Shown here in pieces: positions 34,641 through 46,689 of a stretch of 64,000 nucleotides of DNA. Under the pieces are notes generated by a model, which saw only the letters and a program-made list of their open reading frames with translations, did no database searches and was not told the DNA's origin. The position numbers were made by a program, and so were the translations under genes. The stretch's first letter is position 1, and the number at the start of each line of letters is the position of its first letter. Source of the stretch: Apoderus coryli (taxonomy: Eukaryota; Arthropoda; Insecta; Coleoptera; Attelabidae); NCBI GenBank assembly GCA_911728435.2, contig OU452201.1, positions 2,294,001 through 2,358,000 on the forward strand, read 5' to 3'.

Positions 34641-35770
34641 CAAATTATGGGAGTTTTTGAAGTTGTGCTTTTAAATTTGATATTCTAAAAGTTATGAAAC
34701 TCCCAATCATTAAAAGTCCAAAATAGGAGTTGCAAATAAAATTAAGGGAGTTTTTGAAGTTGTACTTTTAAATTTGATATTCTGAAAGTTATGAAACTTC
34801 CAATCAATAAAAGTCCAAAATAGGAGTTGCAAATAAAATTATGGGAGTTTTTGAAGTTGTACTTTTAAATTTAATATTCTGAAAGTTATGAAACTCCCAA
34901 TCAATAAAAGTCCAAAATAGGAGTTGCAAATAAAATTATGGGAGTTTTTGAAGTTGTACTTTTAAATTTGATATTCTAAAAGTTATGAAACTCCCAATCA
35001 TTAAAAGTCCAAAATAGGAGTTGCAAATAAAATTAAGGGAGTTTTTGAAGTTGTACTTTTAAATTTGATATTCTGAAAGTTATGAAACTTCCAATCATTA
35101 AAATTCCAAAATAAGAGTTGCAAATAAAATTAAGGGAGTTTTTGAAGTTGTACTTTTAAATTTGATATTCTGAAAGTTATGAAACTTCCAATCATTAAAA
35201 GCCCAAAATAAGAGTTGCAAATAAAATTAAGGGAGTTTTTGAAGTTGTACTTTTAAATTTGATATTCTGAAAGTTATGAAACTCCCAATCATTAAAAGTC
35301 CAAAATAGGAGTTGCAAATAAAATTATGGGAGTTTTTGAAGTTGTACTTTTAAATTTGATATTCTAAAAGTTATGAAACTCCCAATCAATAAAAGTCCAA
35401 AATAGGAGTTGCAAATAAAATTAAGGGAGTTTTTGAAGTTGTACTTTTAAATTTGATATTCTGAAAGTTAATGAACCTCCCAATTATTAAAAGTCCAAAA
35501 TAGGAGTTGCAAATAAAATTAAGGGAGTTTTTGAAGTTGTACTTTTAAATTTGATATTCTGAAAGTTATGAAACTCCCAATTATTAAAAGTCCAAAATAG
35601 GAGTTGCAAATAAAATTAAGGGAGTTTTTGAAGTTGTACTTTTAAATTTGATATTCTGAAAGTTATGAAACTTCCAACCATTAAAAGTCCAAAATAGGAG
35701 TTGAAAATAAAATTATGGGAGTTTTTGAAGTTGTACTTTTAAATTTGATATTCTGAAAGTTATGAAACTC
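34641..35770 (+). repeat. Minisatellite, 97-bp unit, about 11.5 copies
   Basis: Units start with GGGAGTTTTTGAAGTTGTAC at 34649, 34746, 34843, 34940, 35037, 35134, 35231, 35328, 35425, 35523, 35620 and 35717. The spacing is 97 bp, once 98 because of a 1-bp insertion. The last unit is cut at about 35769. Inside each unit GGGAGTTT pairs with AAACTCCC, and ACTTTTAA with TTAAAAGT, so each monomer can fold into a hairpin. Variants alternate between ATTATGGGAG and ATTAAGGGAG. The array abuts LINE family A without a gap. Confidence 0.97.
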
Positions 35771-36594
35771 ATTTTTTTGACACATATATATTTATTTTAT
35801 TTTATTAATTCGTTCTTTGAGGGTGGAGAGGGGATCTTCGTCTTCAACTGTGTACCAGGTAAATTATCAACATTAACAAAATCTTCATCTCCTGAGTCTT
35901 CATCAGTTTGATTGCCTTGGGAAGGGTCTGGAGTGAATAGTAACATTAGAAACTAAATTTTTGTCATCCTCCAACATGACTAAGGCGTCATTCAAGGAAA
36001 ATCCCTTCATATGGAGTGGTATGCATTAAATCACAGTCTCAGGATGTCGAATAGAGTTAGCGGTCTATTTTCGATTAAATATAAATAATAATCGGCCTTT
36101 ACATTATTATATTATCGATCTCATGCTGCTGCTGCTGCTGTTGTTGTTTTCATGGAGATAAAATATTCCGTTTATACAAAATATAGGTACCTAATTTTAA
36201 AAGAGAAAATTGATTAATTAACATACCTTTTGTTTACAACGAACGGTAGGTAGGTATACCAGTAGAATTCGACAATAAACACAACAAAAATGAACTCGGA
36301 TTAACTCTGACTATATTGTTGTTGTTGTTTCAGATTAAATTAATTTATGAGTTTGCCACTGGCTTAACAAACGATATAAATTTATAATTTTGCACTGGAA
36401 CTTTATAATTTACCAGTTTTAGAAGTTCTATACGAGAGTAGAAGGTATTTTAGCATAACTAAACTTTGCCGTTGGCTTGAATTTCAATTCAAATAAAAAT
36501 TTAATGCCTCGAAGTTGTTGCTTGTATTAAAAATAAAAATTATTGACGCTGGGACGGCTCTTAAGTTATAACGTACTTTTTGTTAATTAAATTA
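35771..36594. other. No gene; short CTG/TTG repeats
   Basis: No gene recognised. Short (CTG)n/(TTG)n tracts lie near 36122-36150 and 36316-36332. Confidence 0.4.
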
Positions 36595-38413
36595 CTTTTT
36601 CCGTCGACCGTCCATTAATTATGTACGAGTATTTTAACGCACTCAAAATCGTTCATTAATGACCCCTATTAATCAACGATTTCTTATACAGTAAACCATT
36701 TGAAATGAAGTAGCTGTTAGTACCACAGAAATCTTATATTATCTAGAATGATAATCCCGTAGTACAAAAATGTAATCAAAAGTGTAGAGCTGTCCATAAT
36801 GCGCATGATCACCAGTAACTTATTTTTCAACAGGACCGCCTTTGATTAAATGTAATATTAATTTTACCATTTGGTAACATTCAAATAAAAAAATGGAATA
36901 AAGAAATTTAAGAAATAAAAAATTACATTAAATATCTAAATACTTTATTGTCTAACAGGTACAACCCAATAATAAATCTAAGCAGAAACGAGAAATAAGT
37001 AAAAATTCTAATACTGGAAAATATCGTAAGGACTTGAGCATTCTAATTATTTATTTTATTATTATATAATATTTGTTTGTTTATACAACCACCTTAGGCG
37101 TCTTACCTTTCTACAGCCTTCAAAGAAAAGGTGCAAGAAACAGTGACTTCACAAATATTTTCCGTGTCCATGTAAACCAGTTCCATATCATCCGTACTAC
37201 TCGCAATAGTATTTTGTGACAAAACATGGTTGGTAGAACTTTTATTCTCAGCAATTTCATGGAGGATTCTATAATTAAGTATATTCCAGTTTAACAACAG
37301 AATTCAAACGAACTTTGTATACCTACACAACGTAGGAAGTATATTCTTGACATCATCATGCATTTTTGACAGACTGCTTTTAAGTAAACAGTGTCTTGAT
37401 ATCAAACGATTAAGAATTTAACTTCCACTCTCATTTACATAATCTCTTCTTTTCAACAAAAGTTTGGGAACTGCATCGGGTACGAGGGTGATCCTCTTGC
37501 CGTCTTCTCTACAAATGATATGTTCTGCAGCGAAATGCTTACTGCATATGACATTCCCATCACATACATTTTCTGTACTAGGATCCCAATGCCCGCATCC
37601 AAACAACATGTCTTTTTTTTGTCAAGCTAAAAATGAGTATCATGTCAATGGTATCATATTGACTCAAACTGAGACTGTTAGAAACCCGAAACAATAACTT
37701 ACTGAAAATATTTAATACCAGGAATGAGACCTTCATTTTTACACCACAACACTATACACCTCATTGTTTGTTAAATAAACGAACTAAAACCAAAATAATA
37801 AATATTAAAAACAATTTTAATCACAAATAGGTATATCTATCAACAATTAAAATATACCACGAATAAAACCATAACTCAATTATAAAACCTATATGAATTG
37901 TTGTGAAGCCGACTCTGACAGATATTCCCACTACGAGAAACGTCATTTGCGAAAACAGACGCTGTTGCGAAATCTCCTAAATTTAATAAGATTTGGAAAA
38001 AAATGTTTCGTTCATATTGCTGAAAATTAAACAGTATGCAATTTTACCGATAACATTTAATTATTTGATTTTGTCAAGCAGTTTCGTATGACGCAACATA
38101 TGGATTTCTTTATAAAACAGATATGTCGCATAAATTCTGTAAGGCGCACGACAAAATAGTTTTAAATATGGCAGCTCTGTACTGAAAATAAGTTACTGAG
38201 GAGCATGCGTAGATCGTGAAAACTCTGCATACCCGTTACACTTTTTGGTATTCGGCTGGATTTAATTAGCATTCTAAAGTACATATTATAATATAAGATT
38301 TCTATGGTTAGTACTATCTGTCATTATTTAATTTATTGTTATAATATCTTAAAATTCTATGTATAATTTAAAATTAAAATATGGACATTGAGGAAGTACG
38401 GTCGACGGAAAAG
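36595..38413. other. Inverted motif pair around THAP locus
   Basis: CTTTTTCCGTCGACCGT at 36595-36611 recurs inverted as ACGGTCGACGGAAAAG at 38398-38413. Weaker similarity continues inward (ATGT…TATTTTAA on both sides). The pair encloses the THAP locus. It could be the ends of a THAP-encoding DNA transposon of P-element type, but no target duplication is clear. Confidence 0.35.
37107..37764 (-). pseudogene. THAP-domain gene or relic, multi-exon, frameshifted
   Basis: Exon 1 (37764-37703) encodes MRCIVLWCKNEGLIPGIKYF, the start of a THAP zinc finger (C-x4-C). It ends at donor GTAAGT. After a 76-bp intron ending TTTTTAG, exon 2 (from 37626) continues in phase HLTKKRHVVWMRALG, including the conserved tryptophan. 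A one-base frameshift then switches to GHWDPSTENVCDGNVICSKH and F, followed by LVPDAVPKLL, the rest of the C2CH module (C…H and AVP). A donor-like GTAAAT lies at 37438. A third exon-like piece (37268-37107, ending KAVER before GTAAGAC) may belong to it, although its phase does not fit. The frameshift means a broken gene or a sequence error. Confidence 0.7.
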
Positions 38414-39904
38414 TTTTGTAACCAACTCGTGAATTAAAATGTCGATTAACAATCTCGAACATTATCTCGATTGTTAGTCGCCCTTATTAATACACTTGTT
38501 CTTTAAATAACTATTACTCCATCGTGTCGACTCAAAACTTGTTGTCAAAATGAGAGTTTATTTACAATAGTAAAATCGAACAATTTTCCCTACTGAAAAA
38601 GGCTTACTTTAATTGATTTTCATGTTTTTGCTTTGGCAAATTCCATCGATTTGAGGTGTGGCATTTCCACAGAATTGATAGTTGCTAATCAAAAAATAAA
38701 TATGTAATGATACACTGCATACAGACACAAATTAGATGGTGTTGCAACCTAAACATCATCAAATTATTTAAACGAGGTCAGTATTACGTTGACTGAAGTA
38801 GATGAGAGGTTATGACCTATGCACTCATGGGATTGACCTGTGTATGCACCGGGTGCAAAATTAGTTCGTTAAGGTTCAATAGCTTCAATTCAATTAACTT
38901 ATAAATAATGTATAACAATAATAGTGTCAGGAAACAATACACAACAATACAGCTGAAATTAAAATCATAATAAACAAAAACTATACATATATTTTTGAAA
39001 AAGACCACCTAAATATCTTTTAGGATATATTTATACAATTTCCTCATTGGTTTAGTGTTATTTGACTGTGCCAATCATCTGTCAAATTTATTGAACCCCC
39101 TTAACATGAATCACTGAACTTAACTTAAAATCAACTATAACTGATAACCTGTTGTCCAAGAATTAAGCTACATTTCTAAAAAAAATCATCTCAATCTCTA
39201 AACCTGTGGTTATTATTTTGGTTCCTAATTTGATTGATTCTTATTTGTCTCGTAACTAATGTTTGCGTTATTATGAGCATGCGCACATGTCTTGGAATAA
39301 CGTTTCAGTGGGGATTAGCGAACTAGGGCCAACCTGAAAGTCATTGTATTTCGGCATCGATTTTTTAGTGTTGTTTTGAGGATGTAATATTCATTGATGA
39401 TGACTAAGATATCCTCGACATCATCAACTTTGGTTTTCCTCGCAGAATCTATCAACGTAGGAATCATTTCGACAGTATGGGCATTTATTCATTTTTTCAA
39501 GCGAAAATGGATGTTAAACTTTAAATTTTGACCGTTTTGGCTAATAAGAAGTAGGACGTCACTGTAGTAATCGGTATATAAAGTTAGACTCAACCTCACG
39601 AAAAGAGAATTGCCATACATAACATTCATTGACAGTGGAATATTAAAATATTTCGCCTTTGCCGCTCAGAGTTCACGAATTGACATTGTTGGCCCCGTTC
39701 TATTAACATTTCTTTACTATTGACAGATAGTTCTTTTGAGATATTTATTTATGACTTGGAAACAATATGGCTTGATTGCAATAGCAATAATAGACCATAA
39801 ATAATAATTGTGCTATTATTATTATTATTTTTATAAATGAATTTAACACACTACAAGGCAGTCGCGGCTCGTATGTTTGGCTTTAGGGGGTGCCAAAATA
39901 ATAT
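37765..39904. other. No gene recognised
   Basis: AT-rich sequence. It holds the right member of the inverted motif pair (38398-38413) and a short (ATT)n tract near 39816-39832. No coding region was recognised. Confidence 0.4.
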
Positions 39905-40085
39905 ATGGATATAGGCCTATCCAGATTTCAATCAAAAACTAAGAGGTTCATCCTAGGACTCTCCCAAACTCATACACCAAAGCGTTTAGGCGCTATCGTG
40001 GAAGAATACTCCTACCTACAGACAAACAGACTTCCATCTTGGACGGTGGTCTTAATCGTCGCAGAGACCTTCAAAATGGTTATAT
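39905..40085 (-). repeat. Dispersed repeat family R1, copy 2
   Basis: The minus-strand copy contains AATCAAAAACTAAGAGGTTC, CCCAAACTCATA and GCGTTTAGGCGCTATCGTGG as read on the plus strand. These match the complement of 20146-20300 and the same strand as 55480-55650. Confidence 0.7.
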
Positions 40086-40105
40086 CCGTCTTTATCTCAT
40101 TTTTT

Positions 40106-40226
40106 TTGGCTTTTCGTGAAAAGCCAAAGCGAGTTGTCAGTAGTAATACCCCTATGGTCTTGATAATACCGAGATAATTTTATCATAGAGAATGCAACTC
40201 GCTTGAAGGATTCTCTATGACAAAAT
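40106..40226. repeat. Cluster of three overlapping hairpins
   Basis: TTGGCTTTTC-GT-GAAAAGCCAA (40106-40127) is a perfect 10-bp stem. AAGCGAGTTG (40127) pairs with CAACTCGCTT (40195). ATTTTATCATAGAGAAT (40177-40193) pairs with 40210-40226 with one mismatch. They lie just downstream of the Crypton-like gene, read on its strand. Confidence 0.6.
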
Positions 40227-40344
40227 TTTGAGTATTTATCAAGGGCCGAGGAGTATTCGATAAGATAATTTTTTACTTTGTAGATAGTCAATCTGACGTT
40301 TAATAATTTTCAATACAAAATGTATTAATTTTAATCAAACAAAT

Positions 40345-41195
40345 ATTATTCATGTGTATTTAAAACTACAGTTGTGAAAAGTACAATTGGTAAATGTTAA
40401 ATTGGAAGAAGAGTTTGCTGAAGTTGACGGATTGTTGATTTCCACCGTTGAAGAAATTCCTCGCATGGTGTCAATTATTTTACCATAGCATTCTTGGTTA
40501 ATATTCAAGTACGGTTTAATTGAATTAGAGCTGCTATGTCCTGTTATTTTTATTATAATATAATAACCGAACAGGGCATGCACTTTCGTTTGCAATATTT
40601 GGAACAAGCCACTTACTATTTGTACAACTTTTCGATTCTCCTTGGCATGTTTTACTGAATATTGGTTTGTATTCAATTCTGTTGGTTGGCGTTCCATCAT
40701 TATTTTTCTCAATCGTGAAATAATCTATAAGGCAATCAACTGGTTCACCACCTCGCCAAGCTAACTCAACAGCTACAATATGGCAAAAAAAAATTTGTAA
40801 ACCTTCTGGTGTACATTCATCCCATAATCCAATGATTCTAGCCAAATCACTTGAACTCAAATTTGATGAACTGCATTTTCGTTTGTTTGGATCCTGCTGT
40901 AATCTTTTACGTTTTGCATTTCGTGCATCTCGCGCATTTTTGAATATCACACTGGTAAACGGGTGGAATACAATTTTGAAGTCATTGAAGTATTTTTCCT
41001 GGAGTAGCCTACTCGTAGTATTCCAAATTGTTTTTACAGTTGCTTCTTTATGTTCAGTTTCCTCAGGTTTTTGTCATATTTACCGCATAATCTTTCAATA
41101 TATTAGCCAAATTATGCAAACTCGTTTCAGCATTCAGTTCGTATTCTCTGGTCGCACAAAACTCGAAAAATATTTTCCATACATATTTTTTTGAT
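40345..41195 (-). pseudogene. Crypton-like tyrosine recombinase relic
   Basis: Minus-strand gene in two or three frames. The N-terminal part reads VWKIFFEFCATREYELNAET, LHNLANILKDYAVNM, then after a frameshift EATVKTIWNTTSRLLQEKYF. The middle open frame (40534-40950) has KNARDARNAKRKRLQ, ARIIGLWDECTPEGLQIFF, VELAWRGGEPVDCLIDYF and ACPVRL. This resembles the DUF3504/Crypton recombinase family (…G…WRGGE…L…CPVRL). A jump then leads to TGHSSSNSIKPYLNIN, the C-terminal TGH box that precedes the nucleophile tyrosine. The region between CPVRL and TGH, which should hold catalytic Arg/His residues, is deleted. Confidence 0.7.
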
Positions 41196-41199
41196 TTGA

Positions 41200-43794
41200 T
41201 TGTATTTTTTGGTACATTATTAGATATAATATCAGCGACACTTGTATCAGAAACATTTCGTACACATACCTAATCCACACTCTGGGAAACTATGAAAAAA
41301 TAATACTCAACGATTATAGTTCACCATGCACAATAGGTACAAAGATTTTCTTTTACTTACATTGTAATTGTTACGTATATGCTTCAATTTGAAAACAATT
41401 TAATGTACAATTTATAGCATTAAATCGTGTAAAAGTTCTAATAATATGCTGTTAGATCGGTGTGTTGCCGTTCGTTCCCAACATAAAAGTTATTCCGTGT
41501 AAGAGTAGCAAGAATAACAACACACCGAGCAGCAATAAATAGAAGAGAAGGAACAAATAAAACAAAGCAGTCTTCTTCAGCTAAATGCAAATGGAACCGA
41601 GCGGCATCACTAGCGTGTATAGTGTAAGGTTAGGGTCAAGGGAAGATGCAAAACAGCGCCGCCGCCGCTGTGGTGAGAGAATCGTAGCACGACAGAGTGT
41701 TTGCAAGGTCGATTAGTCAATGACCGTACATTGGCTACTTCCTTGAACTTGAATAAGTGAAGTGGATCTAATCTGTGCTAAGACCGTCTTGCTTATTTTG
41801 TACATTTATTTATTACTTTTTAATAATGATAAAAATTGAATCGCAAGACTTGATAATATACTAGAGTGCATGCAATCAACACATGAATAGTCTTCGTGCA
41901 ATATGATTATGTAACAAAACTAAGACACATGGGCAATAGAATTTACTTTTGGCCTACCCTGTATATATATTTGGATAATTTTAGATATTTTCTCTTATTT
42001 TTACAGTTTTATACTTAACATGTCTAGAAGTATAATATTTTATATAGTATAAAAGCATATATTAGAAAAGATAACCAGATGTTTCAGTTATATGATGGTC
42101 AAAACATTTAACATTTTCGAAACACCTTCATGTAAGTTAAATGTCGGACTTTTATTATTATATACAGAAGCTAGTAGTTGGAGGGTGTCACGGTTTCCCA
42201 TATCAAATAATATATAAAGGGCGAATAAAAAAACAATGGGTTTTTGTCCAGTCTCTGATTGGAGATTGAGAAGTCATTATATAATCGACTTGTTGCTTTA
42301 CAACAGTTGTGTTTTGTTGATATTCTGAAAAATCTCCAACATAGGACATCTTAACAATTAACAACCGTTATTAAAGTCGACATAAAAATGTAACTTATTT
42401 TCTGAATTCTCACCCTGTATTACCTACTTGTCATTTTTATGAAGCAATTTTGGAAAGGCGATAGGTTTTTGAAGTTAGATTCGTTTTAGCTTTGGTTGAG
42501 TCTAAATGTGATTTCTAATTGTATAGTTAAATTAAATATTTTAATTTGTTTTTGGACTTAGTAGATTTTTCAGTTAAGAATTATTTTCTAGTTTTAGTAG
42601 ATTTTTAAAAAAAATCTAACTATTCAGGAGATCGACACAACCGAAATTTTGAAAAATTTTTATGCAGTACTTCATTTTATGACCCCTGGATCCTAAAAAT
42701 GACCTCAGTTCAAAAGTTTATATATCTATATATATATATATATATGGGATATAGAAACTTTGCGTCACGCTCTAGGTCGCATTTTTTGACCAATCGAAAC
42801 AAAATTTGGTTAAAAAATCGGCTAGGTCATGGAATCGCGTGAGTTCGTTGGCGATTGAAATCGGAGAGCTAATTTCAGAATGGCGGCCTGTCAAAGTTTT
42901 AAAAAAATCATATTTTTTTCGTTGTTAATAGAAAATACCGATGTTACATATCAAATGATAGAGCACTTAAATCTCTACAATATTTATTTGGAGAGTTTTT
43001 TCATCGCTGGCATATTTAAGTAAATGTAAGTCAATATAAAGTAACAAAAAATAAAAAAAATATCATCACCCGCTATACCTGTAATTATTTTGACAAATAA
43101 ACACCTGTGAAATAACAATAAGACAGTACTTACGTATGTATTATAGTATAATGGGTATTTCAGTTAAAATAACTGTCAATATGACACTTTGGTTATATTT
43201 GGCGAATGTCAGAATATTCCATTATTTGTTTATTAATAGTGGGTGTCAGTGGTAGACTAAGTATAAATAAAAAATACATAAATCAAAAATCTACTTTTCC
43301 GACTGGCTGCCATCGGGATTTTTTTTTGTTTTAAAAGTACACCAGTATAAAGACTAAGTCCATTTCTTTTTTATTCTGAAATAGTGAATTTTTCTAAAGT
43401 TAAAAGTTCAGTAAGTTCTTTGTTAATTCTTTTAATTGAAGGCCTTTTTGTTTCCCATCAATTTTTATAAATTTTAAGTTGTTTCTTTTAGTAATTGAAA
43501 TAAATTCAGTTTTCAATAGTAATTCAAAGTTTCGTATAGGAATTAATATACTAATTCGTTATTTTAAGTTGTACAAGTAATGACTCTGTATATCATCTAA
43601 CATTCTGAAAGGCAATCAAATTCCCTTTGAAATGATATGGAATCTTCATATCCCTAAATCAGTGACTCCCAAACTGGTAAGACAAGGCAACATTAAGGGG
43701 GTGGGGGGGAGTCCTAAAGTAATTTAAAACAACAACAAATTAAATCAAATTCGAAAGTTCTTAAAAAATCACCTTATAGATCGAAAGTGGACAC
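41200..43794. other. No gene; (TA)n tract
   Basis: No gene recognised in about 2.6 kb. A (TA)n tract lies near 42719-42746. CACCCTGTATTACC near 42411 and TACCCTGTATATAT near 41957 resemble inverted mariner-type termini without partners. 42750-42910 has the look of an interspersed repeat but no second copy was found here. Confidence 0.35.
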
Positions 43795-43955
43795 AGTATA
43801 TTCATGAAACCCTTAAGAGAGTGCAATACAGATAAGTTTCGATTCAAACCATGTACCACAAAGGCTCTCAACCTAGTCGAGCTCAGCCTCGCATCCACGG
43901 TAACCCCCAACAATCTAGCTGACCCTGAGAAAGACAGGCGTGTGTTGTCAAAGTA
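43795..43955 (-). pseudogene. Short LINE reverse transcriptase fragment
   Basis: Minus strand reads YFDNTRLSFSGSARLLGVTV, DARLSSTRLRAFVVHGLN and SVLHSLKG. The block ARLLGVTVDARL matches the LGVxxDxxLxW motif after the palm in LINE enzymes. No catalytic box is present. Confidence 0.5.
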
Positions 43956-44527
43956 ATATGGGAGTTTTGTTTATTATGAAATTGAAAAATGAGTTATGTT
44001 ACATTCTGTGTTCTGGCTCAAATTATTTCTCTGGAAGAGGACTATTAGAAAAAAATGAAAGAATCCAAAAAAACTGGGAATACGTGGTCGTTTCAAACAA
44101 AATATCAGCCCATGCATGTTAATATATCAAGGGTTATAGTTCTGTGATGCTCCCAATCAGTTCAAGGTATAAATTAATTTGTCTATGAAGACAATAAATT
44201 AAAATGTAACTGTATTTTTCAATTTTTACTGTGGCTATTAACAAGCCATGAAAATTACATCTATCAGCACCATATGATTTTTTTTTTCCAATTAATGAGT
44301 TGATAAAATTAGAATATTATCATGAAAATATTGGCAAGTCATCTATTTCATGGTACTAATGTATGAAAAATTTTAATTTTTGATGTACTGTGTTATTTCT
44401 TCCGATATCTTGGCAATTTAATCGGGAATTCTTAAAAAATATATATACAGTGAGGTTCAAAAGTCACATATAAAATGAATATATATTTTTTTATTCTGCT
44501 TCTCTTGGACTGAGGTTCAGAATCACA
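43956..44527. other. No gene recognised
   Basis: AT-rich sequence next to the mariner element. Nothing recognised. Confidence 0.4.
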
Positions 44528-44637
44528 CACAAATATACGAGGCATGTTTTTTAAGTAAGTACCGTTTTGGAATTAAAAAAAAGACGTGCAAAGATATCGC
44601 AATAATTTTATTTTTACATGAAAGCCTGTACCTTAAT

Positions 44638-45707
44638 CTACTTTTCTACATAATTTCCGTGAATATTGAGGCACTTGCCATAACGTGGCACCAGTTTTTG
44701 AATACCCTCCTCATAAAATTCTGCCGCCTGACTTGTTAACCACTGTATCACAAATGTTTTGACTTCGTTATCGTCTTGAAGACGCTGACCACCCAGGTGA
44801 TTCTTCAAGTGCAGGAACAAATGGTAGTCGCTGGACGCCAGATCAGGGCTGTATGGAGGATGATCTAGAGTTTCCCATTTAAAAGATTTGATGAGATCTT
44901 TGGTCCGATTAGCCACATGTGGACGGGCATTGTCATGCAGCAAAACGATACCCTTACTCATCTTGCCACGTCTTTTGTTCTGGATTGCACGACGCAGATT
45001 GTTCAATGTCTCACAATAAGACGCTGCATTGATTGTCTCATTACGAGGCAGAAACTCCACTAGCAATACTCCTTTTATGTCCCAAAAAACTGTGCACATG
45101 ATTTTCCGGGCAGAAATTGTTTGCTTAACTTCACTCTTTTGGGTGATGATGAATGTCGCCATTCCAAGGATTGTTGTTTCGATTCTGGTGTGACGTAGGC
45201 CACCCATGTTTCGTCACCAGTAACAATTTGGTCTAAAAAATCTTCACCTTCATTGTGGTACCGCTCAAGGAAAGTCAATGCACTGCCTAAACGTTGGGTT
45301 TTGTGCAAATCCGTCAACATTTTTGGAACCCAACGTGAACACAATTTCCGGTAATTCAAGTTCTCGGTCACAATGCGATACAAAACATTACGAGAATATT
45401 GAGGAAAACAGTCGCACATTGATGAAATTGTAAAGCGTCTGTTTTCTCTCACCTTTTCCTCCACTTTCTGCACCAAATCTTCATTAACGACCGAAGGACG
45501 CCCACTCCGTTCTTCATCATGCACATTTGTGCGGCCATCTTTAAATGCTCTCACCCATTTCCTTACTATTCCATCACTCATAATGTTTTGTCCGTAAACT
45601 TCACAGATCTCACGATGAATATCGATCGGTTTTACGCCTTTAGCACTAAGAAATCGTATAACAGCCTGTACTTCACAATCGGCGGGACTCACGATTGTCG
45701 GAGGCAT
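44638..45707 (-). pseudogene. Mariner DD34D transposase, one frameshift
   Basis: Nearly complete mariner transposase of about 355 residues, close to the family norm. The start is the ATG at 45707 (MPPTIVSPADCEVQAVIRF). The N-terminal HTH region includes GVKPIDIHREICEVYG and SGRPSVVNEDLV. The catalytic core follows: IVTGDETWVAYVTPESKQQS (first Asp); a one-base frameshift near 45125; ISARKIMCTVFWDIKGVLLV; IVLLHDNARPHVAN (second Asp); DHPPYSPDLASSDYHLF (third Asp, 34 residues on). The C-terminus ends GKCLNIHGNYVEK. All three catalytic aspartates remain, so only the frameshift visibly disables it. TACGAGGCATGTTTTTTAAG at 44534 may be the 3' terminal repeat; a weak counterpart lies near 45963-45990. 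Confidence 0.92.
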
Positions 45708-45716
45708 CTTAAACAC

Positions 45717-46685
45717 TCAGTAAACAACGTATACAATGAGGAATCAGACTGTAATGACGTCAGTGCGTAGACAAGAGATGTAGGTAACCAGCGCGCATGC
45801 GCGGAACGCCGACCGTAGCGCTGCGGCGGCGGAATCGCATATGAAATAGATTCATGTCGATTTGTTTTTTTTTTTTCAAAGTTTCGACAAGACTTAGCTT
45901 GTCTCTTCCAATTCACAAACATTTACATTTTCGTTTCCTCCGTTAATTAAATTAGTAATATAAAAACGGTTCCATAAGACAAACATTCTGGGATTATTTT
46001 GAAACCTATACTAATAGAATGTTATAGAGTTATAATATGTCCAATCCAGTGGGTATACCCGCCTCTGGGTTTACTTACAATTACCATACACCTCGATATA
46101 TCCAATTACCATTAAGATAAAACCAGTTCGATACGTATATTCAAATGGGATTTTATTTATAGATTTATAATCGGGTAAGAAGCTGTAAGGAATAACATAA
46201 GGAAGAATTTCGCCATTTTTATTATTTTTTTTACGATGATCACAACTGATTTTCTTTATGGTCTTAGTGTAAATTATAGATAATTATGTGTAAATAAGTG
46301 TGTAGTGTACGTTATCTAGTTATATTATACAAAACTGAAGCGAAGAATTTTCTTTGTTACCTTCAAGGAATATTCATTCGATTATTATTAGACTCCGCGT
46401 CAATTTTTTTTTTTTTCATTACGTACTATCAAGTCAAATGTAACTTTGCATTCTCTTGAGATCTGAATACAGGACTGGGGCTAAATCTTTTCGTGTAAAA
46501 GGGTAAAAACAGTTTACAATGTCATCTAGGTCGTGCCCCTACAATTTGCGATGGTTCTTAACCAATTTGTGATTTTTTTTACGTTTTCTGAAATAACAGC
46601 CTCATTTGGTACGACCACGTTTAATTTCAGCAAACAAAAGTTGCTTTACACAAAATTCATACACGTATCGTTTGAAATGAAAGTC
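45717..46685. other. Mariner 5' flank; no gene
   Basis: The first part (to about 45990) is probably the 5' UTR of the mariner element. It holds a small GC-rich patch with the palindrome CGCGCATGCGCG near 45793. The remainder has no recognised feature. Confidence 0.4.
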
Positions 46686-46689
46686 ATAT

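Noticed and set aside
34641..34688. C-terminal extension of the 355-codon LINE A frame
   Set aside because: The last 16 codons are minisatellite sequence, not LINE protein.
34641..35770. CRISPR-like array
   Set aside because: Uniform 97-bp tandem monomers without unique spacers, in a eukaryotic context.
36122..36150. (CTG)n tract as functional polyQ/polyL coding repeat
   Set aside because: Short and without an open frame around it.
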